Positions 54,181 through 64,000 of a stretch of DNA of 64,000 nucleotides are shown piece after piece; positions within the stretch are counted from its first letter, which is position 1; every line of letters begins with the position of its first letter. A program made the position numbers and the translations under genes. This DNA is from Argyresthia goedartella (taxonomy: Eukaryota; Arthropoda; Insecta; Lepidoptera; Argyresthiidae), in the NCBI GenBank assembly GCA_949825045.1, contig OX463835.1, forward strand, positions 20,663,201 through 20,727,200. Direction: 5' to 3'. The notes under the pieces are model-generated. The model was not told the DNA's origin and ran no database searches. It saw only the letters and a program-made list of their open reading frames with translations.

Positions 54181-54857
54181 TGTTATACCACGTCCATCAT
54201 CGACACCACTCGAAAATGGTTGAGTTTGATTTGAATGTGTTTGTATGTTTAATGACTGTGTGTGTGGGAATTTCAAAACTCGCTACACGAAAGGAATGAG
54301 GAGAGGATTAGCCCGCGAATATCCTAAGAGCCAATCCAGGAACCCTATGGTGAAGGAAAAAGGAAATTAGGGTCGCTCCAAGCCCAGACTCAGACTCAGA
54401 TAAATTACCTACAAGTTCTTATCTAACGACCCAAGGATAGTTTTGGAATTTGGGGTAGGTTGATTTAAAGAATAGGAACCGAGGTATATCTCGGCGCTTA
54501 AGACACTCACGAAAATCCACTGCAACACGCAATCACAACTCTCCCAGTTCAAGACGCGTAAAACGGCGAATCGAACCGTATAGAATTCCGAAAGGCGTGA
54601 GTCACAGTAGTTTGACGCGGAGACTGAATGGCTCCCCCTCTGAGTCTTAACTCACACTTCACTCGACGACCAGCAACAAAAAGCCCCCTCTCATCTCGAC
54701 CCATCCCTTTTATATTTTCTCTTCCCACCAAAACGTCCTACCCCAGACATGCTCGCCAAACCACCATCTCAAACTCCGCGAGTCATTCTCATAGGTTCGT
54801 TTCGTTTCCTTTCGAAACTCATTGATCTGATTGGTTACTGGTCTACACCGTATAACA
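54181..54857 (-). repeat. 677-bp LTR with TGTTATAC/GTATAACA ends
   Basis: The ends are a perfect 8-bp inverted repeat, TGTTATAC at 54181 and GTATAACA at 54850-54857, with the TG..CA form of LTRs. On the minus strand a TATA box (TATAAAAGGGATGGG) lies about 140 bp from the LTR start, so I take the minus strand as the sense strand. A near copy of most of this sequence lies at 27793-28212. No gag or pol is attached on either side, so this is a solo LTR or an isolated end. No target duplication: the flanks are CCTAG and CACTT. Confidence 0.7.
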
Positions 54858-55639
54858 CACTTTATATTTTAGATCACACAGTTCAACTAGAAATAGACTC
54901 TATAACATCATAAAATAATCTAAATAAAATAATACTCATTTTTTTTCTATATAAAACATCTTATTGCAGTTATAGTGAATAAAGTTCTAATTTGAGTTAA
55001 ACCATCTGGAATTTAAAGGCGATCGACCGCCATCTGTACCTCCATCATTGAACCAACTACGCATCTGTTTGACCCACCAAATTATATCGTAACTAAACAC
55101 CCTTACGTATGAGTTTCGATTGAATGAGCCATGGCAAATGCGACACTTCAAAACAACATCACAAATGTGTAAAATGGTCATAATTCGACATCCACTGAAA
55201 GCAACGGTGAAGTTAAACCATATTCATTTTAAATTTATGATTCACAACCCATTTCATAGCTCTTAAAGTTTATCCACATTTTGGAGATTTAAAAAAAATA
55301 ATATATTTCTACCTACTGAGAAATAAACCAAATGTTTGTTTCGTCACACCATCCATTCAAAGATGTCGCTTTTTTATTTCATAATTAATCTGGCGCATTC
55401 CACGTATAGATTTCTAGACTAGATAAATAATGACGATTATAGAAGTAATAGGCAATTACTGTGACGACATATTCAGTAGTTTAAACAAGGTAGAAAACAT
55501 TTACAAAGATGCATGATAATAAGCAATTAACTTCTAGGACTTAAATTTAATTAGCATAACCCGACACTCCCGAATAACTATTCAGAAAGGACCCACAAAT
55601 TAATAACCCAAAACCAAAGGTAAAATAGAAAAAGAAAAG
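54858..55639. other. No gene seen
   Basis: AT-rich; no domain or repeat recognised. Confidence 0.3.
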
Positions 55640-55725
55640 TTGACAACGGAGAATCGAACCTCGAACCTTAATATTTCAAGTCTGGTAACAACGCGATGAG
55701 CCGCTTGAGCTTATATGAGGCCTTG
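55640..55725 (-). mobile_element. Possible tRNA-derived SINE head
   Basis: On the minus strand, AAGCTCAAGCGGCTCATCGC (A-box-like) is followed about 35 bp later by GGTTCGATTCTCCG (B-box-like). No tail or target duplication was determined. Confidence 0.45.
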
Positions 55726-56892
55726 TGAAATTTGCGATGTCTTCGATAACCACTAATCTCCATAGTTATGTTTATACCAAATTTATCTTGCCGCTTAATT
55801 GAGCATTGGTCAACACCAATCTTACATCACCGTTATTTGTTTGGTTTAAGAATATTTGGCTTCTCTTTTTGCAGTTCATAGTTGAATCATTAAATCACGT
55901 TGCCCAAACCTGCCAACGCCTGCCAACTTTTTATAGCAAATAAAAAATGTGTCTCAGATCTTTACATTTCCGTTACAACTTGTGTAGATAAACAATTTTG
56001 TAATTATTTATTCCTGCATATTATTACAAATAATAAATGTTGCAATGTATTAGTTATACGCAACCAATTATTAGAAGAGTTCTAAAAATCAATCTATGTG
56101 AGTTTCTCCGCCTTCTTCACCCGCAATGCCCCAATGTAGAGAGAGGCAAAAATGACGAATGCAATGATATGGAAATATCTACAGTAATAATGGAATTTTG
56201 ATTTATCTTGACTTGAATATAAAACGTTCAACCTCATATTAATAACAAGTACTATTATATGTATAATAATATATAAGACTGCAATACTTTATTGCCTGAA
56301 TACATTTGAGTGAGTTTTAACATTGATTGAGTGCCTTTTCAGTTCATGGTCGATATGAATACTTAATGAAACGAAACTCCTCACATACTTAGCATTATTA
56401 ACATACAACAACTGACCTTATTTATAAACATGCATGCTTACAGTAGAATCGCAAAGAGAGAGAAAGAGAGAGATTATCCTAAGTAACAAAGATAAATAGT
56501 ATTAGTAATAATTTTGTTCCGGTCCAAAAAGATGAAAATATGTCGCCAAAATATATGTGCCATATTGGCACTTTACACGATTCAGACCACAATACAAATG
56601 TGAAATGCCACAGACGAAAATAATTTTGTGCTCTGTGGTAGAACCATAGAACCATAGAGAAACTTATGTAGAACGCCACGAATTGCACAACATCTAGCAA
56701 CCTGCTTTGATAATTCAATATTTGTTTATATATTAATGAGCACATCAACAGAATACATATTTGTACACACATTGAGAGTTAGATTTACAATGACAAATAC
56801 TGATTTATAATTCTTTTAGAGACATACATATCATTTACAGTTCACGCTACAAAGTTGACATAAAAACTAGATTTTGTAGTTAACTAATTAAT
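55726..56892. other. No gene seen
   Basis: Includes a GA-rich run at about 56453-56472. The frames at 55900-56085 and 56479-56772 have no recognisable domain. Confidence 0.3.
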
Positions 56893-57238
56893 AATGGCTT
56901 ATGTTTAAACGATTACCAAAAACGCACCTATTTTACTACCAATAAATTCGAAATGACTGCCAGAATGGATAAATGTCCATCAAATTGTGTTTGGATAAAT
57001 GATCACCAAACTTCTTTTTATGTTTTGTGTACTTAAGTTTATGTTTTAAGTATTGTTTGTTGTTCTTGCATGTTCAACCTAACACGATGGATAAAGGGGC
57101 TTCGCTTCGCTGACCCCCTTTACCCTTCACCTAAGCTACCGCAGTATTTTGCCCTGATATTTTTTGCAACTTTTGGTGTTCATTTATCCATTTTGGGTAG
57201 GAAAAAAATATTTTGGTGATCATTATATTTGTTGCCAT
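56893..57238 (+). repeat. Dispersed element of about 345 bp, copy A
   Basis: This matches, in reverse complement, 61950-62268: CTATTTTACTACCAATAAAT, GGATAAATGATCACCAAACT, TTCGCTTCGCTGACCCCC, ACCTAAGCTACCGCAG and GGTGATCATTATATTTGTTG are all shared in order. Its middle part is the module that also occurs at 1.3, 12.6, 58.6 and 62.9 kb. No coding frame. Confidence 0.8.
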
Positions 57239-58109
57239 TAATAATCAACAATTTTGTAAAATAATAAGTTTGGATTAATTTGACAGTATTGGAACTATTG
57301 GTCTTGAAACGTGTCGAACTAAAGTCAAAACAATAACTACAAAAAGGTTTGACAATATCAGAATTGTATATTTCCCGTACATGGTTGTATTTTATAAACT
57401 CAATATTGTGTAAAAACGACAGCTTTGACTATGACGTCACATGTTTGTATTTTTGTTTTGATCGTTTTGACATTTCATAAAAACTCAATACTCAAATCAT
57501 TTATTGCAAGTAAGCAAAATAATGCATTTTTACAAGTCAAACACTTAAGTCTCATTGACATGGAAAAAAATAAAAAATAAATCAAATATGATCAATCAAC
57601 TAAACTAATGACTACACAAATTATGGTTTGAGTTTGAAAAAGGAAATTTCCCCTTCAAGTGGTGATTCATGGCTGAATCTCGCACAGGAAAATGAAACTC
57701 CATTAACTCTACCAGTGCTCCGGAAATGCGCCCGTCAGAGAAGATAGCACCAAGAAACTCTATGGGGATGTAATTTTTTAAATTTTCGTCATATATATTT
57801 TTTATTACACAATGTTCGATTTTAAAATTATCTAATCTAATGACAATATTATAACATCGTATCCATAAGTGACAATAAGATGACTCAAAATAACAATCTA
57901 ACAAAATAAATAAATAAGAACAAAGACAAGCTGTAATGAACATAACTTATGAGAAACCAGACTGGAGCAGTCCCCCCAAGCAGCACCCGCTCACGAGTAT
58001 GACTTGTGCACCAGCCATAAAAAGTATGTTTTGATTCTCCTAGCAATCCAATACCGTATTGAGCTGTCGCAAAAGCCCTAAACGGTCCTTTGCCCCCCCT
58101 CCCCCGCAG
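57239..58109. other. Intron or upstream DNA of the transporter gene, no exon seen
   Basis: The word GTTTGACAATATCAGAATTG at about 57344 recurs at about 349. The frame at 57605-57943 on the minus strand has no domain. The pyrimidine tract TTTGCCCCCCCTCCCCCGCAG immediately before 58110 is a strong splice acceptor. Confidence 0.4.
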
Positions 58110-58258
58110 CCCCGGACGGTGCCGGCGAGCCCGGCAACCACATCGCCGAGCGGATGAACAACCTCGCCGATAACGCCGACAACACCGAGAGCGGCGAGCT
58201 CATCGACTACAACGAGTCCTCTGCGCTGGCGCAGTTCCACGAGGATGCGCTGCGACAG
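58110..58258 (+). CDS. SV2/SVOP-like MFS transporter, internal exon (N-terminal)
   Basis: A GC-rich exon of 149 bp between a CCCCCGCAG acceptor and a CAG/GTAACG donor. The frame, entered after two bases, gives PDGAGEPGNHIAERMNNLAD through ELIDYNESSALAQFHEDALR and Q, 49 residues. It ends exactly on a codon boundary and joins the exon at 59769 without a phase conflict. The text is acidic and polar, as expected for the cytosolic N-terminus of SV2/SVOP-type transporters, which carry a 'F.ED(A)L' sequence just before the first membrane helix. GC content and codon use differ strongly from the surrounding AT-rich repeats. Upstream exons are not in evidence. Confidence 0.75.
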
Positions 58259-58353
58259 GTAACGATGGCGCCAAAGCCATAATAACGATTGCCCCAAGCT
58301 CATTCTACCGAATGCGCTAACTACTTGGAAGTAACCGTGAGTAGCTGTTATGT

Positions 58354-58751
58354 ATCTGTCACCGTAAGATAGTAAAAACCGTTAGTTGACATACTAACGT
58401 TTTTCTCTCTCGTTAGTTTGTCAAATATCGACAGATAGTAAACTGTAGCGTACTGCTTACTATTTGACGCGTTAGTTGATAAACTAACGGTTAAAACCGT
58501 TAAATAGTAACAGGTTTAAACTTGAATTGCCTCAAACGAAATACCAGCGCAAATACTGCGGTAGCTTAGGTGAAGACTAGAACGCAGCAAAGCCCCCGAA
58601 TAGTCTTCGTGTTAGGTTGACATGTAGGAACAAAAGAAACGTAAATTCTAAACCCTGTCGGTCTGGTTTACTATCTGTCGATAGTTGATCAACTAATGCG
58701 TTAGTTTATCAACTAACGCATTATAGTTTTGACTATGTTACGGTGACAGAT
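58354..58751. mobile_element. Foldback MITE in the transporter intron
   Basis: The left end ATCTGTCACCGTAAGATAGT (58354) and the right end TTACGGTGACAGAT (58751) form inverted repeats. Further inverted words such as GTTAGTTGATAAACTAACGG lie inside. A module with TACTGCGGTAGCTTAGGTGA is enclosed at about 58554. It is a relative, in reverse orientation, of the copy at 1290-1575. It lies between the two transporter exons. Confidence 0.75.
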
Positions 58752-59383
58752 GGGTTAACTAACGATTGCGCCGAACTTATGCTACCAACTGAGCCAAACT
58801 CATCCAACCGAATTGCTCCAAAGTCGTGCCAAGTCTGCCAGCTAAGTAACCTTGAAATCAAGGGAACTCTTTAAATAATGAAAAAACACCTATAGCGATT
58901 TGGGTATTTGTATAGTAATACGCTGCAGCTCTCTGGAAGCATGACTTAGTGAAGTGGAACTGTTGATGAAGACTGCAAGTGGCCAACCGAGCTTCACCAC
59001 TCTAGAAGTTTAAGGCCCAGTTCTGGCTGAGGTGAGGGGCGCCGCATTCGCTCGATCGACGTCTCTTGGCGGGGGTAGCGGGACTGGCGGGGTAGCGGGC
59101 GGCGCGGAATAGCATCGGGCCGCCCGGATACTTAAAAAATTAGGTGCTTTTTGGAATTTTCTGAAAAATGGAATTAAGCTAATTGATAAAATTTAAGGAT
59201 TAATACGGAGTTCTAAAAGAGGAACATTTAGGTATAAAAATTATGAGAAAAATCAGTAATTTCATATTAAAATTATTGAATGTCCTTTTAAATATAGTCT
59301 ATATGTTCAGGATTTTTTACGATAGAGTCAAATAATCGCGTAACGACTTAGTATTTAATTAAACTAGATTATCTCTTTGTGAA
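58752..59383. other. Intron, no exon seen
   Basis: Contains a GC-rich patch near 59030-59130 (GGCGGGGTAGCGGGCGGCG). No frame supports an extra exon. Confidence 0.35.
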
Positions 59384-59638
59384 TCTAACTAATATTATAA
59401 ATGTGAAAGTAGCGATGTTAGGATGTTTGGATGTTTGGATGTTTGTGTGTTTGTGCCTCAATCACGCTAAAACGGCTGAACGTATTTGAATGAAATTTAG
59501 AACAGAGGTAGTTTATGAGCTAGATTAACATATAGGATACTTTTTATCCGACTGCACCAGAAGGAGGGTAACGTTATCTCGGTTAATGATAATTCCTAGG
59601 AACACGCAGATGAAGTTGCGGGCATCAGCTAACATAGT
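59384..59638. mobile_element. Helitron-like short element
   Basis: It starts TCTAACTAATATTATAAATG, carries GGATGTTTGGATGTTTG repeats and AACGGCTGAACGTATTTG, and ends near GTTGCGGGCATCAGCTAACA with ATAGT. This is the pattern of common lepidopteran repeats that I associate with Helitron-type elements (5' TC, 3' CTAGT-like end). No coding sequence. The superfamily is recall, not proven here. Confidence 0.45.
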
Positions 59639-59768
59639 AACATATAATTTTCTGAGACCTATGAATTTATTGCTTTTTTTTGCCAAAGCTCTCTTCAGTG
59701 GTTTTGTGTGATCTTGGACCTTAATGGGTTATCCGAGCTCAACGTTTTGTTTGATTACCTCCACCCAG

Positions 59769-59916
59769 GCGGGGTGCGGCATCGCCCAGCTGCGAGTCCT
59801 CCTGGCGACCTCGCTGTGCGTGTGCGGCGCCTCGCTGGAGCTGTCCGCCATCCCGTACATCCTGCCGTCCGCCGAGCTCGAGATGTGCATACTGCCGCAC
59901 GAGAAGTGCTGGCTGG
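59769..59916 (+). CDS. SV2/SVOP-like MFS transporter, exon with first membrane helix
   Basis: A 148-bp exon with acceptor TACCTCCACCCAG and donor G/GTGAGT. It encodes AGCGIAQLRVLLATSLCVCG, then ASLELSAIPYILPSAELEMC and ILPHEKCWLG. This is the pattern of the first transmembrane helix of SV2/SVOP/SLC22-like major-facilitator transporters, whose hallmark there is 'yilPsaecdl....kgwl'. Phase follows directly from the exon at 58110. Such proteins sit in membranes and move small molecules, but the substrate cannot be inferred. The next exon, expected to begin after CWLG, was not found before the window ends. The frame text in the other two frames is shadow. Confidence 0.78.
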
Positions 59917-60295
59917 GTGAGTCTAAACACGGTGTTTTCTCATTTGATTTAAGTGTTAAACAAACACATTTCACGACATTCCGAAAGAATCACGCAAAGT
60001 AGCTAACCGCAATATGTTGTAGACACTAGTTAGAACACTCACGCACTGATTGCCACTAAACAATTCTTTAAATCGTCCTATTAAATATTTTTTTCAGGCA
60101 AAAACGTATTTGACGAAATTCCTGCACACAGATTGTGGGAGCGTCCGCCATACTAGTCATACGTACATACATACATACATACGCCAGACCGTAGTGAGTC
60201 AGTGTCGACACACGTGCGACCACTCGATGTGTGTGCGGCGTGTCTCTTAGAGCTGTAGTAAAAAGTACTAGAGAGAGGGGGGGGGGGGGTTAATA
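59917..60295. other. Intron of the transporter gene
   Basis: Contains an ACATACATACATACAT run (about 60163-60182) and a poly(G) tract at about 60279-60291. No exon seen. Confidence 0.4.
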
Positions 60296-61015
60296 CTTTT
60301 CACACTTTTCATTCGGAAAAGTAAGTTTTGCTCCACGACGAGAGGGAGCAAAATGCTACTTTTCTGTTTAAGCTACTTTTTTAATTTATTCATTGGCATG
60401 TAGCATTTATGCAATGTGCCAATAGAACACAGATCTTAATGAAATAATCGATTGTAATTAAATCGTAATCGATTAAAAACGAACACTTTTCAAGTTTCAA
60501 CTTTAACAGCGTTATATGAAAATTTATGAATTTTTATAATATTTAAATAAAATGTCACAATAAATTATATGTTTTACTGAAATCAAAACGACTGTTAATA
60601 ATGAATATTGATATCCGAAACCATTGTAATATTCGATTCGATTATTTTTACACATCGGTAAAAGTACACAGGAATAATTTATCTGTGGTGACCATTCCCT
60701 AATCCTTCACAATCCGCCATAATAAAAAAAAAATGTTTACGTTGTTCGATTACTGTAAAAGCGGTGAAAGTATAATTCAAAGTAAAGTTATTTAATTTTT
60801 AGAGCATTTCATTTAAATTTTCCTCATAGTCCGTGTGAAAAGTTGTATGTGTCACTCAGGAGCAAAATTATTCGCGTCATGGGCGTTAACGCTTGAATCC
60901 TTCGTTACGCTCAGGATTTTATCGTAGAATCCTTCCCTTCACTCTGGATTCAATGTACCGCCCTCGCCGTAAATACATAATTTCGCTCCCTTGTGACACA
61001 AATAACTATTCCACA
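60296..61015 (+). repeat. Dispersed repeat of about 700 bp, copy B
   Basis: Matches 36582-37212 along its length, with small insertions. Shared words include AAGTAAGTTTTGCTCCACG, TCATTGGCATGTAGCATT, AATCCGCCAT and ATGGGCGTTAACGCTTGAAT. No coding frame. Confidence 0.75.
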
Positions 61016-61949
61016 CTTATCTCTTTTCTGCTACTAGGGGAATACCTGGATATTTTACTTCCACATATTTCTACTAAGATAAACAACAAATGGAATGAAA
61101 AATCTTACATTGCAGCTAAAAAAAACATCCTCGATACTATCGGTACTGAAATGATTAATTAATGTTCATTGAAATCAGTAAATCTGTGTGTAAATTGTAT
61201 GCTTAATACTTTTACTTTCTGTGTTCTATTCTGTATATTGTGACGCGATAATGAACGCTGACCTTATCCTATCTAATCTTAAATAACTATATTGTCTTTA
61301 AACAGTCTTTTACCGGCATGTGGGCATTTATTAAAACTGATAATAACATGCTCCATTAACAAGCGTTTGCACGTATTAGTAAATCATAATTATGTTAATT
61401 AACTCCACAATTAAACTTTCTAAATTTGCAGCTTAAATGTAGTAGACGTATTGCCTAATAGTCGTAACTCATGTCGTTGCATTACTTGGTACAAGGCATG
61501 TCGTGGTACGGGGGACAACTAGTGCAAAAATCAAAGTATATCTGTCAACTGTCGTGTTGATAGTAACTTGTCAAATTACCGTGATTTACATTGCGGGCAA
61601 TTAAAATTTTGTTAGAAAGTTAACAAACTCTGAAATTTAATTTATTAATTAAATTAATGTTACGGTTACGTTACAGACACACGTTATTTTAACGTCCCTA
61701 ATTAAAAAACCAGCTGCTGGTAACACATTGTATATTGTATATCAAAAAATGTCCACCCGTTATATGACCGTTATAGACCGAGGAGCGCTGTGGGGCAGCG
61801 GTGGTGCCTCGTATATATTTCGTATATATTTATTGCACATAAAACGACATAAGATGTAATAAATAGAAATTAAATCTACAAAGGCATGCTTATCTTTAAA
61901 TAGAGATCTCTTCCAGCAAACCCAAGGTTGATATGAATAGTTTAAGGCA
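61016..61949. other. No gene seen
   Basis: The frame at 60893-61162 has no domain and starts inside the repeat. AT-rich DNA otherwise. Confidence 0.3.
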
Positions 61950-62268
61950 ACAAATATAATGATCACCAATAAATTTTTTCCTAACCAAAATGGAAAATAT
62001 CAGGGCAAAATACTGCGGTAATTTAGGTGAAGGGTAAAGGGGATGAGCGAAGCGAAGCCCCCTTTATCCTTCGTGTTAGGTTGAACATGTAAGAACAACA
62101 AAAAATACTTAAAACATAAACTTAAGTACACAAAACATGAAAAGAAGTTTGGTGATCATTTATCCAAACACAATTTGGTGGACATTTATCCATTCTGGCA
62201 GTCATTTCGAATTTATTGGTAGTAAAATAGGTGCGTTTTTGGTCATCCTTTAAAAACATAAGCCATAG
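61950..62268 (-). repeat. Dispersed element, copy B in reverse orientation
   Basis: Reverse-complement match of 56893-57238: ATAATGATCACCAATAAATT, TACTGCGGTAATTTAGGTGA, AAGCGAAGCCCCCTTTATCC and TGGTGATCATTTATCCAAAC. It may share its insertion history with that copy. No coding frame. Confidence 0.8.
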
Positions 62269-62421
62269 TTTAATATACAGGATAGACCTATGTGCTCTGA
62301 ATAGATACATACATATATTACTGATCTATTGAACTAACTGCTAGATACACTACATACACAAGTACATGAATATTATATAAAAATATAAATCACATAAATA
62401 AACTAATATATACAAAGCTCA

Positions 62422-62590
62422 AATCTTGGATAGAGAAAGATAATGCTCCTTCAAACGATTCTTGAAGACTGGGAGAGATGGACTATCTCTGATAGTGCAG
62501 GTAAGCGAGTTCCAAAGAGTGATCGCCCTCAATCGAAACCAGTGCTGATAACTCTGTCTACCACGCGAGAGGTGCAAACTTTTCATTTGC
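62422..62590 (-). pseudogene. LINE 3' fragment
   Basis: The minus-strand frame reads KSLHLSRGRQSYQHWFRLRA, then ITLWNSLTCTIRDSPSLPVF and KNRLKEHYLSLSKI, followed by a stop. This 'LWNSLP..IR....FK..LK' text is the extreme C-terminus of LINE reverse transcriptases. It is short, 5'-truncated and its family is not clear; the 3' untranslated tail probably continues to about 62270. Confidence 0.7.
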
Positions 62591-62719
62591 AATTATTTAG
62601 CCGCAAATCAATTTCGTATTTGGCTATATCACGTAAATAACATACCGGACGAGTATTTCCTTATCCGTATTGAATTCGTCTCCTCGTCGTTACCAAATCA
62701 ATACGGTTATGGAAATTCA

Positions 62720-62985
62720 TTAAGGGAAATATTAAACTTCACATCAAAAATACTGATTTGCACCGCAAATATACTGATTTTCACAGCAAATATACTGATT
62801 TTCACAGCAAATATACTGATTTTCACAGCAAATATACTGATTTTCACAGAAAATATCAGGGCAAAATACTGCGGTAGCTTAGGTGAAGGTAAAGGGGGTG
62901 AGTGTACCGAAGCCCCCTTTATCCTTCTTATTAGGTTGACCATGTAAGAACAACAAAAATACTTAAAACATTAAAGTGTTTTTCT
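62720..62985. repeat. Repeat with 21-bp tandem units
   Basis: The unit AAATATACTGATTTTCACAGC (period 21) occurs about four to five times from 62745 to 62852, the outer ones diverged. It is followed by the module CAGGGCAAAATACTGCGG, AGCTTAGGTGAAGG and AGCCCCCTTTATCC. Both parts occur separately at 1.9 and 12.7 kb. The 78-codon frame with ISIFAVK repeats reflects the tandem units. Confidence 0.85.
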
Positions 62986-63044
62986 TGATTGAATGGCAAA
63001 AATACTTAACATCTGTATTTTTGATGTGCGATTAAATACTAGCC

Positions 63045-63107
63045 ATTCATTAATGCCCCGTGAGCGTATCGATTTTGTCTCCTCGTATTGACGAAATCAA
63101 TACGATG
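63045..63107. repeat. Inverted repeat, left copy (pairs with 63882-63946)
   Basis: TGCCCCGTGAGCGTATCGAT and CTCCTCGTATTGACGAAATC at 63050-63100 return in reverse complement at 63882-63946 (ACGAGGAGACGAAATCGATA). Related words near 62665-62715 suggest a larger palindromic element that runs past the window end. Confidence 0.7.
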
Positions 63108-63473
63108 GTCGTGTAAATATTGTCTTACATAATAATCGCCGTAACCATATTGGCCTCGGCAACAGGTGGGGACGAAGTCCATACGGTTACGGTGCAAGTT
63201 CCTTATGCAGTTTTGCTCGTCCTAAAAACGTATCGTTCTTAACCTCTCATTAATTTTACCTTTTTGAAGGAAAATGATCTATACAAGTATAGATAATATT
63301 AATTATCTCTTTCAAACTTTCTTTCTTATTACTTTGCTAAAACATTGCAAAGTTGGCAACTTTAGGTTTGTTTACATCGTATTGTTTTCTCGGCAAGCTT
63401 TTTCGTAACCTCCAATTAAGAACCGGTAAAATTATTCGTGCCGTCGAGGCCTTTGGAAGGATTTTGAGTGTCA

Positions 63474-63571
63474 GTTTAAATGAACACACACTTGTGACGT
63501 ACCATGAAGATACAGCGGAAAAGTTTAAATGAACACACACTTGTGACGTACCATGAAGATACAGCGGAAAA
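63474..63571. repeat. Exact 49-bp tandem duplication
   Basis: The unit starting GTTTAAATGAACACACACTT is present at 63474-63522 and again at 63523-63571, identical apart from the final bases. It includes TGTGACGTACCATGAAG. Confidence 0.9.
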
Positions 63572-63881
63572 TATTCATAATATTTTTTACTAAAACCTGT
63601 TCTGTTCTGTATGACGCTAGGTTCAACTAACTAGTGCCACCAATGATATAAAAATACAATTATTTTATGATTCGTTTTTGCAATAAGTGCTCCTGTCATT
63701 TTCTCAATCCTGTTAATAGCTATTTTTAGGACCTACCTAGGATCTAGAACCTATTGCTAAAAATCTCGCACTAAATATTTATCATTGGTGGCCGTAGTTA
63801 GCTGCGCTTAGAGTCTCAATCTCCTCGAGAGACATAGAGTGTACGCTTATGGGAGTTTCTTTTTTATACAAAAAAAAAATA
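63572..63881. other. No gene seen
   Basis: AT-rich sequence between the tandem duplication and the right inverted-repeat copy. Confidence 0.3.
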
Positions 63882-64000
63882 CATAACCGTATTGATTTCG
63901 TCAACACGAGGAGACGAAATCGATACGCTCATGGGGCATAAATGAATTTCCATAACCGTGTTGATATGGGGACGAATTCATATGGGGACGTATTGATATG
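63882..64000. repeat. Inverted repeat, right copy, cut by the window end
   Basis: Reverse complement of 63045-63107, followed by CATAACCGTGTTGATATGGG and two more GGGGACG-type units to the window end. Boundary unknown. Confidence 0.6.

Noticed and set aside
54549..54825. Open frames on both strands around 54.6-54.8 kb
   Set aside because: They lie within the LTR and have no domain.
62707..62943. 78-codon frame with ISIFAVK repeats
   Set aside because: Translation of the 21-bp tandem repeat; the period is a multiple of three by chance.
1..64000. Prokaryotic defence or CRISPR system
   Set aside because: No regularly spaced identical repeats, no operons, and the splice signals and elements are those of an insect.

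Overview
The window reads as intergenic and intronic DNA of an insect, most likely a moth or butterfly. It is AT-rich and has eukaryotic splice signals. It is packed with element types typical of lepidopteran genomes: piggyBac-like transposases, a DD37D (maT-type) mariner, LINEs whose 3' ends are short tandem repeats, tRNA-derived SINEs and many TA-flanked or foldback MITEs. The order-level assignment is inference from these families, not from a species marker. There is no operon, CRISPR array or rRNA gene.

Left part (1-16.9 kb): dispersed repeats and foldback elements; a piggyBac-like transposase gene on the minus strand (3844-5606) with an intact DDD triad; a 1.78-kb element with long terminal inverted repeats (6205-7986); a broken MADF-BESS gene (10800-11533); a fragment resembling the N-terminal domain of a tyrosine recombinase (about 13072-13364); a complete maT/mariner element with near-identical terminal repeats and an intact transposase (13613-14921); a family of about 160-bp direct repeats (15.7-16.4 kb); and a 167-bp MITE.

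Middle part (18-40 kb): an LTR-like segment and a decayed LINE (18950-21242), then the most informative stretch. Between 25 and 30.5 kb a CR1-group LINE copy is split by a second LINE, with a 7-bp target duplication, and the second LINE carries an LTR-type fragment. Immediately beside it (30488-35880) lies a large piggyBac-like element. Its transposase gene can be assembled from six exons with consistent splice sites and phase. It carries a recent tandem exon-intron duplication and one in-frame stop. From 37.6 to 39.8 kb lies a Ty3/gypsy-type remnant interrupted by another LINE fragment.

Right part (40-64 kb): SINEs, TIR elements, a decayed LINE, a poly(A)-tailed retrocopy (47.7-48.1 kb), a nearly complete CR1-group LINE with a 993-codon open frame (48825-51806), a 677-bp LTR (54181-54857), and many repeat copies. 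Two GC-rich coding exons (58110-58258 and 59769-59916) join in frame and resemble an SV2/SVOP-like major-facilitator transporter. They are the only convincing host-gene exons, and the rest of that gene lies outside the window or in exons I could not find.

The mobile elements are independent insertions and do not form one pathway. Features worth follow-up are the multi-exon piggyBac gene, the nested LINE insertion, the intact maT and CR1-type elements, and several repeat families shared between distant points of the window.
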